A DNA stretch of 18,944 nt, taken from positions 1 to 18,944 of the forward strand of contig CAZEAC010000089.1 of the NCBI GenBank assembly GCA_964510065.1, given 5' to 3'. The position numbers and the translations under genes were made by a program. Positions 6,726 through 14,202 of the stretch are shown here, one piece after another (position 1 is the stretch's first letter; the number at the start of each line of letters is the position of its first letter). Source of the DNA: CAZEAC01 sp964510065. Its GTDB lineage: Bacteria > Bdellovibrionota_C > UBA2361 > CAIXSY01. The notes beneath the pieces were generated by a model. The model was not told the origin of the DNA. It did not search any database and worked only from the letters and a program-made list of their open reading frames with translations.

Positions 6726-8513
6726 TCACGTGCCAAACAGCATCGGCACGAGAAATAAGAACACCGCGAACAAAGCCGTCGATAAGATTGCACCAGGTAT
6801 AAAAAAGTCCCGTGAACGGTAACCTGCGGCGCCCATCACCAATATATTTGCTTTATTACTAAAAGGCGCCAGAAATGCAATTGATGACCCAAGCGCAACT
6901 ATCATCATCAACGCGCGCGGATCAAGGTTCATACTCTTCGCCAGGTCGAAAACAAATGGCGCAAGCATGACTACCGACACGGCGCTATCAAGAAGCTGGC
7001 TGAGTATACTCGCAAAAAGTGCGAGCACTACAAACACTAAATATGGTCCATGTCCTCCAAGCATTGACTCAAGCACACCAGCAAGAGTGCCAACAAATCC
7101 GGTGCGCTCGATCGCCACGCCGAGCGGTAAAACCGCAGCGACAAAGACAATGACTCGCCATTCGACATCGCGATATACTTCATCCATCCGCACCGCGCCG
7201 CCAAGCACAACAAAAAGTGCCGCAAAAAATGCCGCGCAGTGGGCCGGCTGCAACCCTGAAAGGCTAAGCATAATCATTAAAGCAAACGCCCCTACGGCGA
7301 GCCAGCGCCGTTCCTTGCGACGTAACAGCATCGACGGTTCAGAAACCACGACGAGGTCACGGCGTTGCTCAAGAAGCTCAAGTTTCAATCTGGGCCCCTG
7401 CAGAAGAAGCGCATCGCCAACTCTAAAAGTGAGCTCGCCGAGGTGCGAGCGAACAGGTCTCCCCTCACGCCACACGGCGATTACACTAAAATCATAGCGT
7501 TCTCCGAATTTCGCTTCGGCCAATGAGCGCCCAATCAGTGTCGAGCGCGGAGTTACAATTGCTTCAACCACCGCAATCAGAGAGCTCTCGAGCTGCACAT
7601 TATTATCAGCGTCACACACCTCCAACTTTCCGCAGGCCGCCTGTTCAAGCTCGTCGCGTCTGCCCACCACCAAAAGCTCATCACCATTTTTCAAGATGTC
7701 ATGAGCCTTCGGCGACAAGTTGCGCTCGTCACCTCGAATTATCGCGACGACCCGTCCGCCTAATGTGCCGGTAAATTTCAAACTTTGAAGGGTCTGATTG
7801 GCAAGCGGTGAGCTTTCGGGAACTTTGAGTGTGAACAGACGCTCATTCAACCGGTACACCTCAGGAAGCGGCTCCGATTGAAAAGTATTATTATCGCCAA
7901 TTCTGGGAAGAATTCTCCTGCCCCAGATAAAAAAGAGAAGCGCGCCTATCGTGACGGCACTTAGCCCATAAGGAGTAAATGTGAAGAAATGAAAAGGTTC
8001 GATTCCTCTCGCGCGCAAAAGGTCACTTGCGACTAAGTTTGGCGCAGTTCCGATAAGGGTCAGCATGCCACCCAAAATGGCTCCGAATGAAAGCGGAATA
8101 AGCAGTAGTGACGGAACGACCTTGCATTGACGCGACACCACAAGCGCCGAAGGCAAAAGCAACGCCACGGTGATAAGATTACTAAGACAGGCAGAAAACG
8201 TCGCTGAAACAAGCAGCACAAAAAGCATCGCCTTCCTCTCTGAGCTTCCCGCCAAAGTCGCGATAAATTCGCCTACTTTATCCGTCGCTCCGGTGCGTTC
8301 GAGTGCACTCGCGAGCACTCGCGTGGTAATAAGGACAAGCAACGTCGGAGAAGCAAAGCCGGAAAACGCTTCTTCCGATGTCACGACGCCGGCTGCCAAT
8401 AACGCACCCAATGCGCTTAGCGCGATCACATCAAATTGAAACTTACCACTGAGAAGTGCAATCGGCAGGAGCAGAAACACCGCTCCGGCTATGTAGAGCT
8501 CAAGTCCGGCCAT
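6726..8513 (-). CDS. SLC13-family permease with two RCK_C/TrkA-C domains
   Basis: The 595-residue integral membrane transporter has two hydrophobic halves (about residues 5-200 and 403-594) separated by a soluble insert (about 205-400). The insert carries two TrkA-C-like domains, each with the KNGDELLVVG- or RVGDALLLQG-type strand near its end. The membrane part shows SNLITVALLLP, GTAPNLVASD, and in the second half SNKANILVMGAAGY, which correspond to the paired helical-hairpin substrate motifs of the DASS/SLC13 and ArsB/NhaD superfamily. Members carry sulfate, dicarboxylates or similar anions with Na+ or H+; the substrate is not clear here. Its ATG overlaps the pgi stop codon (TAATG), so translation is probably coupled to pgi. 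Confidence 0.88.
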   Translation of the reverse strand: MAGLELYIAGAVFLLLPIALLSGKFQFDVIALSALGALLAAGVVTSEEAFSGFASPTLLVLITTRVLASALERTGATDKVGEFIATLAGSSERKAMLFVLLVSATFSACLSNLITVALLLPSALVVSRQCKVVPSLLLIPLSFGAILGGMLTLIGTAPNLVASDLLRARGIEPFHFFTFTPYGLSAVTIGALLFFIWGRRILPRIGDNNTFQSEPLPEVYRLNERLFTLKVPESSPLANQTLQSLKFTGTLGGRVVAIIRGDERNLSPKAHDILKNGDELLVVGRRDELEQAACGKLEVCDADNNVQLESSLIAVVEAIVTPRSTLIGRSLAEAKFGERYDFSVIAVWREGRPVRSHLGELTFRVGDALLLQGPRLKLELLEQRRDLVVVSEPSMLLRRKERRWLAVGAFALMIMLSLSGLQPAHCAAFFAALFVVLGGAVRMDEVYRDVEWRVIVFVAAVLPLGVAIERTGFVGTLAGVLESMLGGHGPYLVFVVLALFASILSQLLDSAVSVVMLAPFVFDLAKSMNLDPRALMMIVALGSSIAFLAPFSNKANILVMGAAGYRSRDFFIPGAILSTALFAVFLFLVPMLFGT

Positions 8514-10168
8514 TAGACCCGGTACCGATCGAGAAATACGTCATCGCCAGCCTCGATCTTTACCCGACCATTTTCGCCAAGGTGCCGAAGCACTTTAAAA
8601 ATAGTTTCGGCATTTCCAATATCCCCGGAGCGCTCCGCAATTTGATCAACGCTCAGCGCAGATTTCTCGGCTCCAAGAATCGACAGTATTTTCTTTTGTA
8701 GGGAAAGGACGGCCCCTGCCGCTTTCTTACCGGCTTCGACTCCTGGTTGATGATATGCATTGATATTAATGAGCGATGCATAATAGCCAACTGCTCGCTC
8801 GAATAGCGCAATCAACATCCCCACTCCATGCGCGTTCACGTCACGAATCGTAATTGTCACACTTTCGCGCGATTTTTCATAAAGCGCTTTTCGAGTTCCG
8901 ACTAAGAAGCCCTGTAGAAAGTCACCACTGGTTATCCCCTCTTCCACTTCGCTTTCGAAGGGAATAGTACTCTGCGCGAAGGCACTACGATCTTTCAACA
9001 CTTCGACAAAGACGACAAAGAAATTATTCACGCCATCGCGAAGCTGCTGCACATAAGCATGCTGGTCAGTCGAGCCTTTATTTCCATAAACGGCGATACC
9101 CTGCTCAACAACTTTATTGTCGAGGTCAAGCTCCTTCCCTAGGCTCTCCATGACCAGCTGCTGAAGGTAGCGGCTAAACAACTCAAGCCGATCCTTGTAC
9201 GGCAATACCACCATGTCCTTGAGGCCTCGGCCCTTGCCGGCCTGGTGCCACATAAGTGCCAAAAGCATCCCCGGATTCTTGCGTGCTTCGGGAACCCGAG
9301 TGAGGAGATCCATGTCGCGAGCGCCCTTTAGCATTTCATCGACATTAACCCCATGCAACGCCGCGGGAAGAAGCCCTACCGCGCTCAGTTCACTTGTCCG
9401 ACCGCCAACCCAATCCCACATCGGAAATCGCGCCAACCACTTTTCAGAGAGCGCAGTTTTATCAAGCTCGCTGCCATTTCCGGTAACCGCTACAAAATGA
9501 GTTGACGGAGAAAGCCCGCGCTTTTCCCAGTACTTCTTCGCAATCAATTGACCGTTGCGGGTTTCTTTGGTTCCACCCGACTTTGAGATCACAATGCAAA
9601 GCGTCTGAGAAACATCACCAATCGACTCAAGCACCTTGGCCATGCCATCGGGATCGGTATTGTCGAAAAAGAAAAGTTCGAAGGGCTGCTGATAATCTCT
9701 TAGCGCGTTGTAAACGAATTGAGGACCAAGCGCCGAACCCCCAATGCCAACTACCAGTGCTGACGTGAAACGCTTACCCGCCGCAGGCGCTATCTGCCCA
9801 GAATGGACGGCACCTGCGAAGTCTTTAATTTGAAATAGGGTTTTGCTAATCGTATCGCGAATTTGTGCGTCAGGAGCTAATTCCGGCGCGCGCAGCCAAT
9901 AATGCCCAACCATGCGCTTCTCGTCGGGATTTGAGATGGCGCCCTGCTCGAGCTTTGACATATCGGCAAAAGCCTTCGAAATTGCGGGGTGGTTGAATAT
10001 TGTCTCGTTGAAGCGTATCCTGCTCACATCAAGAGAGAAGCCTAACGACCTCTCGCTTATGTAATACTGCTGAAAACGGCTCCACATTGATTGATCATCT
10101 GTCTTATTTTCTGCCCTGTTATCTTTCTTGGGCTCTGTATTCTCGAATGAGACGGGACTCTTATCCAT
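8513..10168 (-). CDS. pgi: Glucose-6-phosphate isomerase with C-terminal winged-helix-like tail
   Basis: Interconverts glucose-6-phosphate and fructose-6-phosphate in glycolysis and gluconeogenesis. Motifs in order: GIGGSALGP (141-149), SKSGGT (195-200, phosphate binding), WVGGRTSELSAVG (253-265), MESLGK with the catalytic Glu (about E341), TDQHAY with the catalytic His (about H370) and GVEAGK (about K491). Spacing agrees with the family. The GGRTSELSAVGLLPAAL version resembles cyanobacterial/chloroplast-type enzymes rather than the E. coli type. After the catalytic domain, residues 503-551 (LSVDQIAERSG, ETIFKVLRHL, VKIEAGDDVF) look like a small winged-helix module. ATG 10168 has AGGA about 9 nt upstream. 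It is the first gene of a two-gene unit with the SLC13 permease and is divergent from the methyltransferase. Confidence 0.96.
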   Translation of the reverse strand: MDKSPVSFENTEPKKDNRAENKTDDQSMWSRFQQYYISERSLGFSLDVSRIRFNETIFNHPAISKAFADMSKLEQGAISNPDEKRMVGHYWLRAPELAPDAQIRDTISKTLFQIKDFAGAVHSGQIAPAAGKRFTSALVVGIGGSALGPQFVYNALRDYQQPFELFFFDNTDPDGMAKVLESIGDVSQTLCIVISKSGGTKETRNGQLIAKKYWEKRGLSPSTHFVAVTGNGSELDKTALSEKWLARFPMWDWVGGRTSELSAVGLLPAALHGVNVDEMLKGARDMDLLTRVPEARKNPGMLLALMWHQAGKGRGLKDMVVLPYKDRLELFSRYLQQLVMESLGKELDLDNKVVEQGIAVYGNKGSTDQHAYVQQLRDGVNNFFVVFVEVLKDRSAFAQSTIPFESEVEEGITSGDFLQGFLVGTRKALYEKSRESVTITIRDVNAHGVGMLIALFERAVGYYASLININAYHQPGVEAGKKAAGAVLSLQKKILSILGAEKSALSVDQIAERSGDIGNAETIFKVLRHLGENGRVKIEAGDDVFLDRYRV

Positions 10169-10225
10169 GGGAGTATTCCTAGATTGTTTCCTGTGTTAAA
10201 ATATAGATTGGGATAAACGAACTCC

Positions 10226-10861
10226 ATGATCAAGGAAAATATATCCTTTATACGCGAGGCTCTTCAAGAATTCGAGAAGACTGGGACTCTCTTTCCAACT
10301 TCTCCATGGGCGGCTCGTGCGCTGACCATTCCGCTGCACCGGCGAAATGGCCCGATGCATATTTTAGAGCTTGGGCCGGGAAACGGACCTGTCACAGTGC
10401 AGATTCTAAAACAGATGGTTGACGGCGACACTTTGACGATTTGCGAAATCAACCCACGCTTTATGCGCGCTCTCAAGAACCGCCTCCGCAAAGATCCGAT
10501 CTTTCGAGCACGCAAACACCAGGTGAAATTCTTCACCTGCGCGGCGCAAGAACTTCCGGAAGATGTACATTTTGACGTCATTATTTGCGCGCTGCCCTTC
10601 CTCAATTTCGATCTGAAGACTGTTGAGGAGATATTCGCAAAGATTAAGAGACTTGCCGCGCGAAACGCGGTGATGACCTATTACGAATATATCGGCATTC
10701 GCCCATTAAGCATCGTATTCTCCCCTCCACAGCGCAAGCGCCGGATGAAAGAGCTGGATGGCTTCTTTGATTTGTTAAAGAAAGAGCATCCCGTGAGCCG
10801 TAGGCCAGTATGGCTTAATGTACTGCCTATACAGATCTACAAAGTCGAACTCGCAGCGTAG
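10226..10861 (+). CDS. SAM-dependent phospholipid N-methyltransferase, PmtA-like
   Basis: This is a 211-residue class I methyltransferase. The SAM-binding motif I is LELGPGNGPVT (47-57), and CEINPRF (73-79) carries the acidic residue that usually contacts the ribose. The post-motif DVIICALPFLNFD (117-129) is typical of PmtA/LpxE-associated enzymes, which methylate phosphatidylethanolamine towards phosphatidylcholine. The N-terminus (FEKTGTLFPTSPWAARAL) matches the family's 'F..TG.i.PSS..la' opening. No signal peptide is present; such enzymes sit on the membrane surface. It converges with pssA, which makes the precursor lipid. A role on another substrate, such as rRNA dimethyladenosine or quinones, is less likely. 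No strong Shine-Dalgarno is seen. Confidence 0.75.
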   Translation: MIKENISFIREALQEFEKTGTLFPTSPWAARALTIPLHRRNGPMHILELGPGNGPVTVQILKQMVDGDTLTICEINPRFMRALKNRLRKDPIFRARKHQVKFFTCAAQELPEDVHFDVIICALPFLNFDLKTVEEIFAKIKRLAARNAVMTYYEYIGIRPLSIVFSPPQRKRRMKELDGFFDLLKKEHPVSRRPVWLNVLPIQIYKVELAA

Positions 10862-10869
10862 GCGCTGCG
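10852..10869. terminator. Small hairpin between convergent methyltransferase and pssA
   Basis: CGCAGCG, loop TAGG, CGCTGCG is a perfect 7-bp stem whose loop contains the methyltransferase stop codon. No T-tract follows on the plus strand, so a terminator function is only a guess. Confidence 0.3.
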
Positions 10870-10892
10870 GCAGCGAGGCTCAAGGGCCTTCC

Positions 10893-11693
10893 TTAGTTTT
10901 GATTACTCGTGATGTTATCTTGTTGCTGCTTTGCCGCAACTTTAGCGCTTTGGCCTTTTCGAAAAATTGCGCTGATAGGTCCGCTCATAGCATAGCCAAG
11001 CGCAAGCACTAACAAGCCAACCCTATGATTATACCAAATCAGTCCAAAAAGCGCTGCTATACTTATCTGCACAAGCCGGCGCACACCGACTAGTTTTACC
11101 TGTTTAATGCTTAAGTACTCAATCCGCGACACCATTAAGAAGCCCACTATCAGTGTCACCATCGAGTAACAGGCAACCAACAGATAGGAGTTCTCAGCAA
11201 CTGGATGAAGGTTTACTAGCGCTGCAAGCACCGCCGCCGCTGCGGGGCTTGGAAGCCCAAGAAAGCTCTTTAAATTTTCTTGCATGATATTAAAGCGGGC
11301 GAGACGACTCGCAGCACAGCTCGCGTAAACAAAAGACACCAGCACACCGAACTCGTCCGCCGGTATACGAAAGCACCAATGGTACATCAGCAGCGCCGGA
11401 GCGACGCCAAATGAAATTGCATCGGACAAGGAATCAAACTCAATCCCGAAACGGGATGTGGCATTGAGTCGGCGCGCGACTCTGCCATCGAGACCATCGA
11501 GCAGGATAGCAAAAAAGATTGCAATCGAAGCCTTTTCAAAACGCCCCGATGCCGCATAAATAATCGACAAAAAACCGCAAAACATCGCGCCAACGGTTAC
11601 TGCGTTTGGCACCAGATAGCGTCGGCGATATAGCCTTTCCTTTATCTCTTCACGGCGGGCACGCAATTTCTCGGTTCTTTTTCCGAATGCCAC
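10893..11693 (-). CDS. pssA: CDP-diacylglycerol--serine O-phosphatidyltransferase PssA
   Basis: This membrane enzyme makes phosphatidylserine from CDP-diacylglycerol and serine, the first committed step towards phosphatidylethanolamine. The CDP-alcohol phosphatidyltransferase signature DGx2ARx8Gx3Dx3D is complete (D69, G70, A73, R74, G83, D87, D91). The subclass-II PssA features LVPNAVTVGAMFCGFLSI and FLGLPSPAAA are present. At 266 residues with multiple membrane helices it fits the family. The start is GTG, with GAGAGAG 5 nt upstream on the minus strand. The C-terminal tail is polar (QQQDNITSNQN). It converges with the PmtA-like gene; a phosphatidylserine decarboxylase is not in the window. 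Confidence 0.93.
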   Translation of the reverse strand: MAFGKRTEKLRARREEIKERLYRRRYLVPNAVTVGAMFCGFLSIIYAASGRFEKASIAIFFAILLDGLDGRVARRLNATSRFGIEFDSLSDAISFGVAPALLMYHWCFRIPADEFGVLVSFVYASCAASRLARFNIMQENLKSFLGLPSPAAAAVLAALVNLHPVAENSYLLVACYSMVTLIVGFLMVSRIEYLSIKQVKLVGVRRLVQISIAALFGLIWYNHRVGLLVLALGYAMSGPISAIFRKGQSAKVAAKQQQDNITSNQN

Positions 11694-11731
11694 GGGGCTC
11701 TCTCACGTCAAAAAGTCTTAGAAAGTGAGCC

Positions 11732-11747
11732 TACCATGGCAATGGTA
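11732..11747. promoter_or_regulatory. Dyad TACCAT-N4-ATGGTA between pssA and the LuxR-type gene
   Basis: A perfect 6-bp inverted repeat lies about 40 bp upstream of the pssA start, in the divergent intergenic region. It could be an operator for either gene; no copy elsewhere in the window was noticed. Confidence 0.3.
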
Positions 11748-11834
11748 AGAACGCGAGTTTCCAGTAAATTTACGAATTACGGCATCGGGTTTTACTATGA
11801 TACCCCAATCTGGTACTAATAAAACCTAGTGTCA

Positions 11835-11869
11835 TAAACGACGTTTAGCGATGATGTTGTTTTACAACA
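11835..11869. promoter_or_regulatory. Two adjacent dyads upstream of the LuxR-type regulator
   Basis: TAAACG-A-CGTTTA (11835-11847) and TGTTGT-TTT-ACAACA (11855-11869) are perfect inverted repeats 7 nt apart. They lie 70-110 bp upstream of the regulator's likely ATG. LuxR-type HTH domains bind dyads of about this size, so autoregulation is possible but unproven. Confidence 0.35.
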
Positions 11870-11941
11870 GTGTCGCCCTACCGCGAGGGGCAAACATTAG
11901 GGGACCTCTGGGCATATATTGTTACGAGTGTGGAGTTTTGT

Positions 11942-12583
11942 ATGAGTGACAACATAAGCAGCGAGCAATCGCTCCCAAAGTTAGTGATTGTGGCAAGCCA
12001 TAGCGTGCTGCGCTATGCATTAAAGCAGCTCCTTGAAGCAACCGGCCGGTTCTCCTCGGTTGAAGAGGCTGAATGTTCCGATCGTGCTGTTGAATTCTCT
12101 AAGATTGGTTCTGATGCAATCTTTCTTATTTACCCGGATGCCAACGGAATCATTACGCCAAAACTTGTCAAACAGATTCGAGCGCTCCTTCCGTCAGCGC
12201 ATATTGTGGTGATAGCTCTGCCAGGAAAGGCGTTTGAAGAAGCCAATGCGACAGTCGGGCAGAATCACGGCTGGGCCCAACTTCTTGCCGCTCTCGAGAC
12301 GTCGTCGCACAGCGAAACTTCACGAGTAACGCTAATTAAACCGATTCGCCGCCGCTCGGTCTCCGCGGATACACCAGAGGCGTTATCGTCTTTAAGCATT
12401 CGCGAGCGCGAAGTTTTCTATCTACTCGCCAACGGCGTACCGAACCGCGTTATCGCAAAACAGCTCTTCGTAAGCCCAAGGACTATTGAAACACATCGCG
12501 CGAGAGTGATTCGCAAACTTGGCTTAAGCTCGACCGCAAGCATCGTGCGCTATGCTATCCGGCATAATTTGCTGAGCGCCTAG
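11942..12583 (+). CDS. LuxR-family regulator with degenerate receiver domain
   Basis: From ATG 11942 the protein has 213 residues. The C-terminal ~65 residues are a clear GerE/LuxR helix-turn-helix: LSIREREVFYLLANG, then VIAKQLFVSPRTIETHRARVIRKLGL. The N-terminal region follows the receiver pattern (LVIVASHSVLRYALKQLLE, AIFLIYPDANG, HIVVIALPGK). However, the acidic pocket after beta-1 reads A-S instead of D-D/E, and the phosphoacceptor Asp is replaced (FLIYP), so it is unlikely to be phosphorylated normally. ATG 11942 is chosen because GGAG lies 6 nt upstream; an in-frame GTG at 11870 would add 24 residues unlike the family. No histidine kinase is nearby. Confidence 0.85.
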   Translation: MSDNISSEQSLPKLVIVASHSVLRYALKQLLEATGRFSSVEEAECSDRAVEFSKIGSDAIFLIYPDANGIITPKLVKQIRALLPSAHIVVIALPGKAFEEANATVGQNHGWAQLLAALETSSHSETSRVTLIKPIRRRSVSADTPEALSSLSIREREVFYLLANGVPNRVIAKQLFVSPRTIETHRARVIRKLGLSSTASIVRYAIRHNLLSA

Positions 12584-12668
12584 CCCTTACTTCTCTTGAC
12601 TTTTTTGCGAACCTGGCAGTTTGACGTTGCCGTGGTAGCGTAATACCCTTTCTTTGGATTTTTGATTA

Positions 12669-14051
12669 TTGGTATCTGCTTTGTCGGAGTCAGAACTCGC
12701 CGCCAACCCCACGCTTACGATCTCTTCGCCACGACACGCGTTGAGTTTTCGTACATTCGCGCTTTCCTGCCTTATCGCCTATTTGTTTGTCTACCCTATA
12801 TCGCAGAGCGCCGACATTGTGGCCTCGGTTCTTGCTTTTTCGCTTTCGACATTTATCGCGCTTGTGGTTATAAGCTCGTTCGTTGTTGCCTTGCGACTAC
12901 GCCAAAGACTTAGAATACAAGTAGCGCTACTCGAAGATTCGGCAAGTCAGGAGAACCTTTTCGCACGCTCGCCTCTCACGCTCGAGTTAAAAACATCGCA
13001 AGTTCAGCTCCCTCCGATGCTTTCATTGTCACTAGTTCCGCTTTTCTCACATGAAGAACTTAACATTTCCCCCTTAGTCATTGTCGGGACATCAAACTCT
13101 GAGCGACGGCTCCGACAGAAGATTACCTTTCCGCATCGAGGTCGTTGGACCCTTACTGAAATAGCGGCGCAGCACTGTGATGGCTTAGGTCTTTCGAGCG
13201 TTTCCTGGATGGTGGTGCCTTCGCCGCGCGAATTTCGAGTACGGCCTGCGCAAGTAAACATTTCGGCCCTGCCAGTTATTAGTTCGGCATATCGCCCTGG
13301 TGAGGTGAGCCTCGAGCATTCGGAGCGTCTAGGCGACCCATACGATCTCAAGCCCTATCATCCCTCAGATGGATTACGAAAAATACTTTGGAAAACTTAT
13401 GCTAAATCGGGTCAGCTCATCGCACGGCACCCCGAGCGCTCCGTCACTCCCGAGGGACAAACCGTTATTTTTTGCCTGGCACGTCCCGAAGACGATATTG
13501 TCGCAGGCGCCGCACTTGAATATTGCCGAACGCTTGAGAATGCTGAGATTCAGCTTTGCTTCGGCTGCGAAGGAATGAGCATCGGTGCAGCTGCCCATTC
13601 GACTGCCGAAGCTGAATCGCTACTCATAGATTCGGTCTGGGCATCTTTACAAGAGTCAGAAACGGACTATCTCACTCGCGCGCTTCAAAGTCTCTTACAG
13701 CAATTTAGACAAGACCATCCACATGCAAATCTTTCAAGGCTAGTACTATTTTTGGCGAAGGCCCGTTTTGAATCCCAATCCACAGTCGAGTCGTTAGCAC
13801 GGCTTGGAAGCTTTCTCGCGAACCAGGGAATTACGCCGACATTTTTTGTGATTGGCAGCTCGCAAAATGAGCAATTGAATTCTAGTTCTCCGCTTCGTGA
13901 ACGTACTCTGATTAGCACAGCGATAGACTTGATACTTCCCTGGATTGTCAGTGGGCAAAAGCCTGTTGAAAAAGCGCGGCCGAACCACTTCCCCCAATTC
14001 GCGGCACGCTGCGGGGGCAACGGGTGGCAACTTCTGACATTTACCGTATAA
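12669..14051 (+). CDS. DUF58 family membrane-anchored protein
   Basis: The protein has 460 residues from a TTG start; a start within the first ~25 residues is also possible, as no good Shine-Dalgarno was found. Two hydrophobic helices occur at about 28-46 and 49-74. A beta-rich region follows, then the DUF58 core at about 221-256: RLGDPYDLKPYHPSDGLRKI, LWKTYAKSGQL, IARHPE, matching the usual 'R.Y.pGD..R.I.Wk..Ar...L.vr..E'. The C-terminal part is vWA-like, though the MIDAS motif is not obvious. DUF58 proteins commonly work with MoxR ATPases and transglutaminase partners; neither is adjacent, so this is an orphan member. The LuxR-type gene lies 85 nt upstream. Confidence 0.8.
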   Translation: MVSALSESELAANPTLTISSPRHALSFRTFALSCLIAYLFVYPISQSADIVASVLAFSLSTFIALVVISSFVVALRLRQRLRIQVALLEDSASQENLFARSPLTLELKTSQVQLPPMLSLSLVPLFSHEELNISPLVIVGTSNSERRLRQKITFPHRGRWTLTEIAAQHCDGLGLSSVSWMVVPSPREFRVRPAQVNISALPVISSAYRPGEVSLEHSERLGDPYDLKPYHPSDGLRKILWKTYAKSGQLIARHPERSVTPEGQTVIFCLARPEDDIVAGAALEYCRTLENAEIQLCFGCEGMSIGAAAHSTAEAESLLIDSVWASLQESETDYLTRALQSLLQQFRQDHPHANLSRLVLFLAKARFESQSTVESLARLGSFLANQGITPTFFVIGSSQNEQLNSSSPLRERTLISTAIDLILPWIVSGQKPVEKARPNHFPQFAARCGGNGWQLLTFTV

Positions 14052-14127
14052 AGACTATCGCACCGCTCTATTTTCGCGCACACCTATTTACCTCAATATT
14101 TTCAACACCTTGACGCTCAAAATATTT

Positions 14128-14156
14128 TTGACAGCGAGCTACGATGCAGGTATTAT
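14128..14156 (+). promoter_or_regulatory. Strong sigma-70-like promoter for the 14203 gene cluster
   Basis: TTGACA (14128-14133) and TATTAT (14151-14156) are 17 nt apart, a perfect -35 and near-perfect -10 at optimal spacing. The predicted start is about 14163, some 40 nt upstream of the ATG. Confidence 0.75.
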
Positions 14157-14163
14157 TAACTAG

Positions 14164-14178
14164 TGGGATAAAATCCCA
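14164..14178 (+). promoter_or_regulatory. Hairpin/dyad TGGGAT-AAA-ATCCCA at the predicted transcript 5' end
   Basis: A perfect 6-bp inverted repeat starts essentially at the predicted +1. It could be an mRNA-stabilising 5' hairpin or a repressor operator overlapping the start site. The sequence alone does not decide. Confidence 0.5.
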
Positions 14179-14202
14179 TTACGTTTTGAAAAAGGTTTTG
14201 CC

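Noticed and set aside
11870..11941. Upstream GTG start for the LuxR-type regulator
   Set aside because: The extra 24 residues are unlike a receiver N-terminus, while ATG 11942 has a well-placed GGAG.
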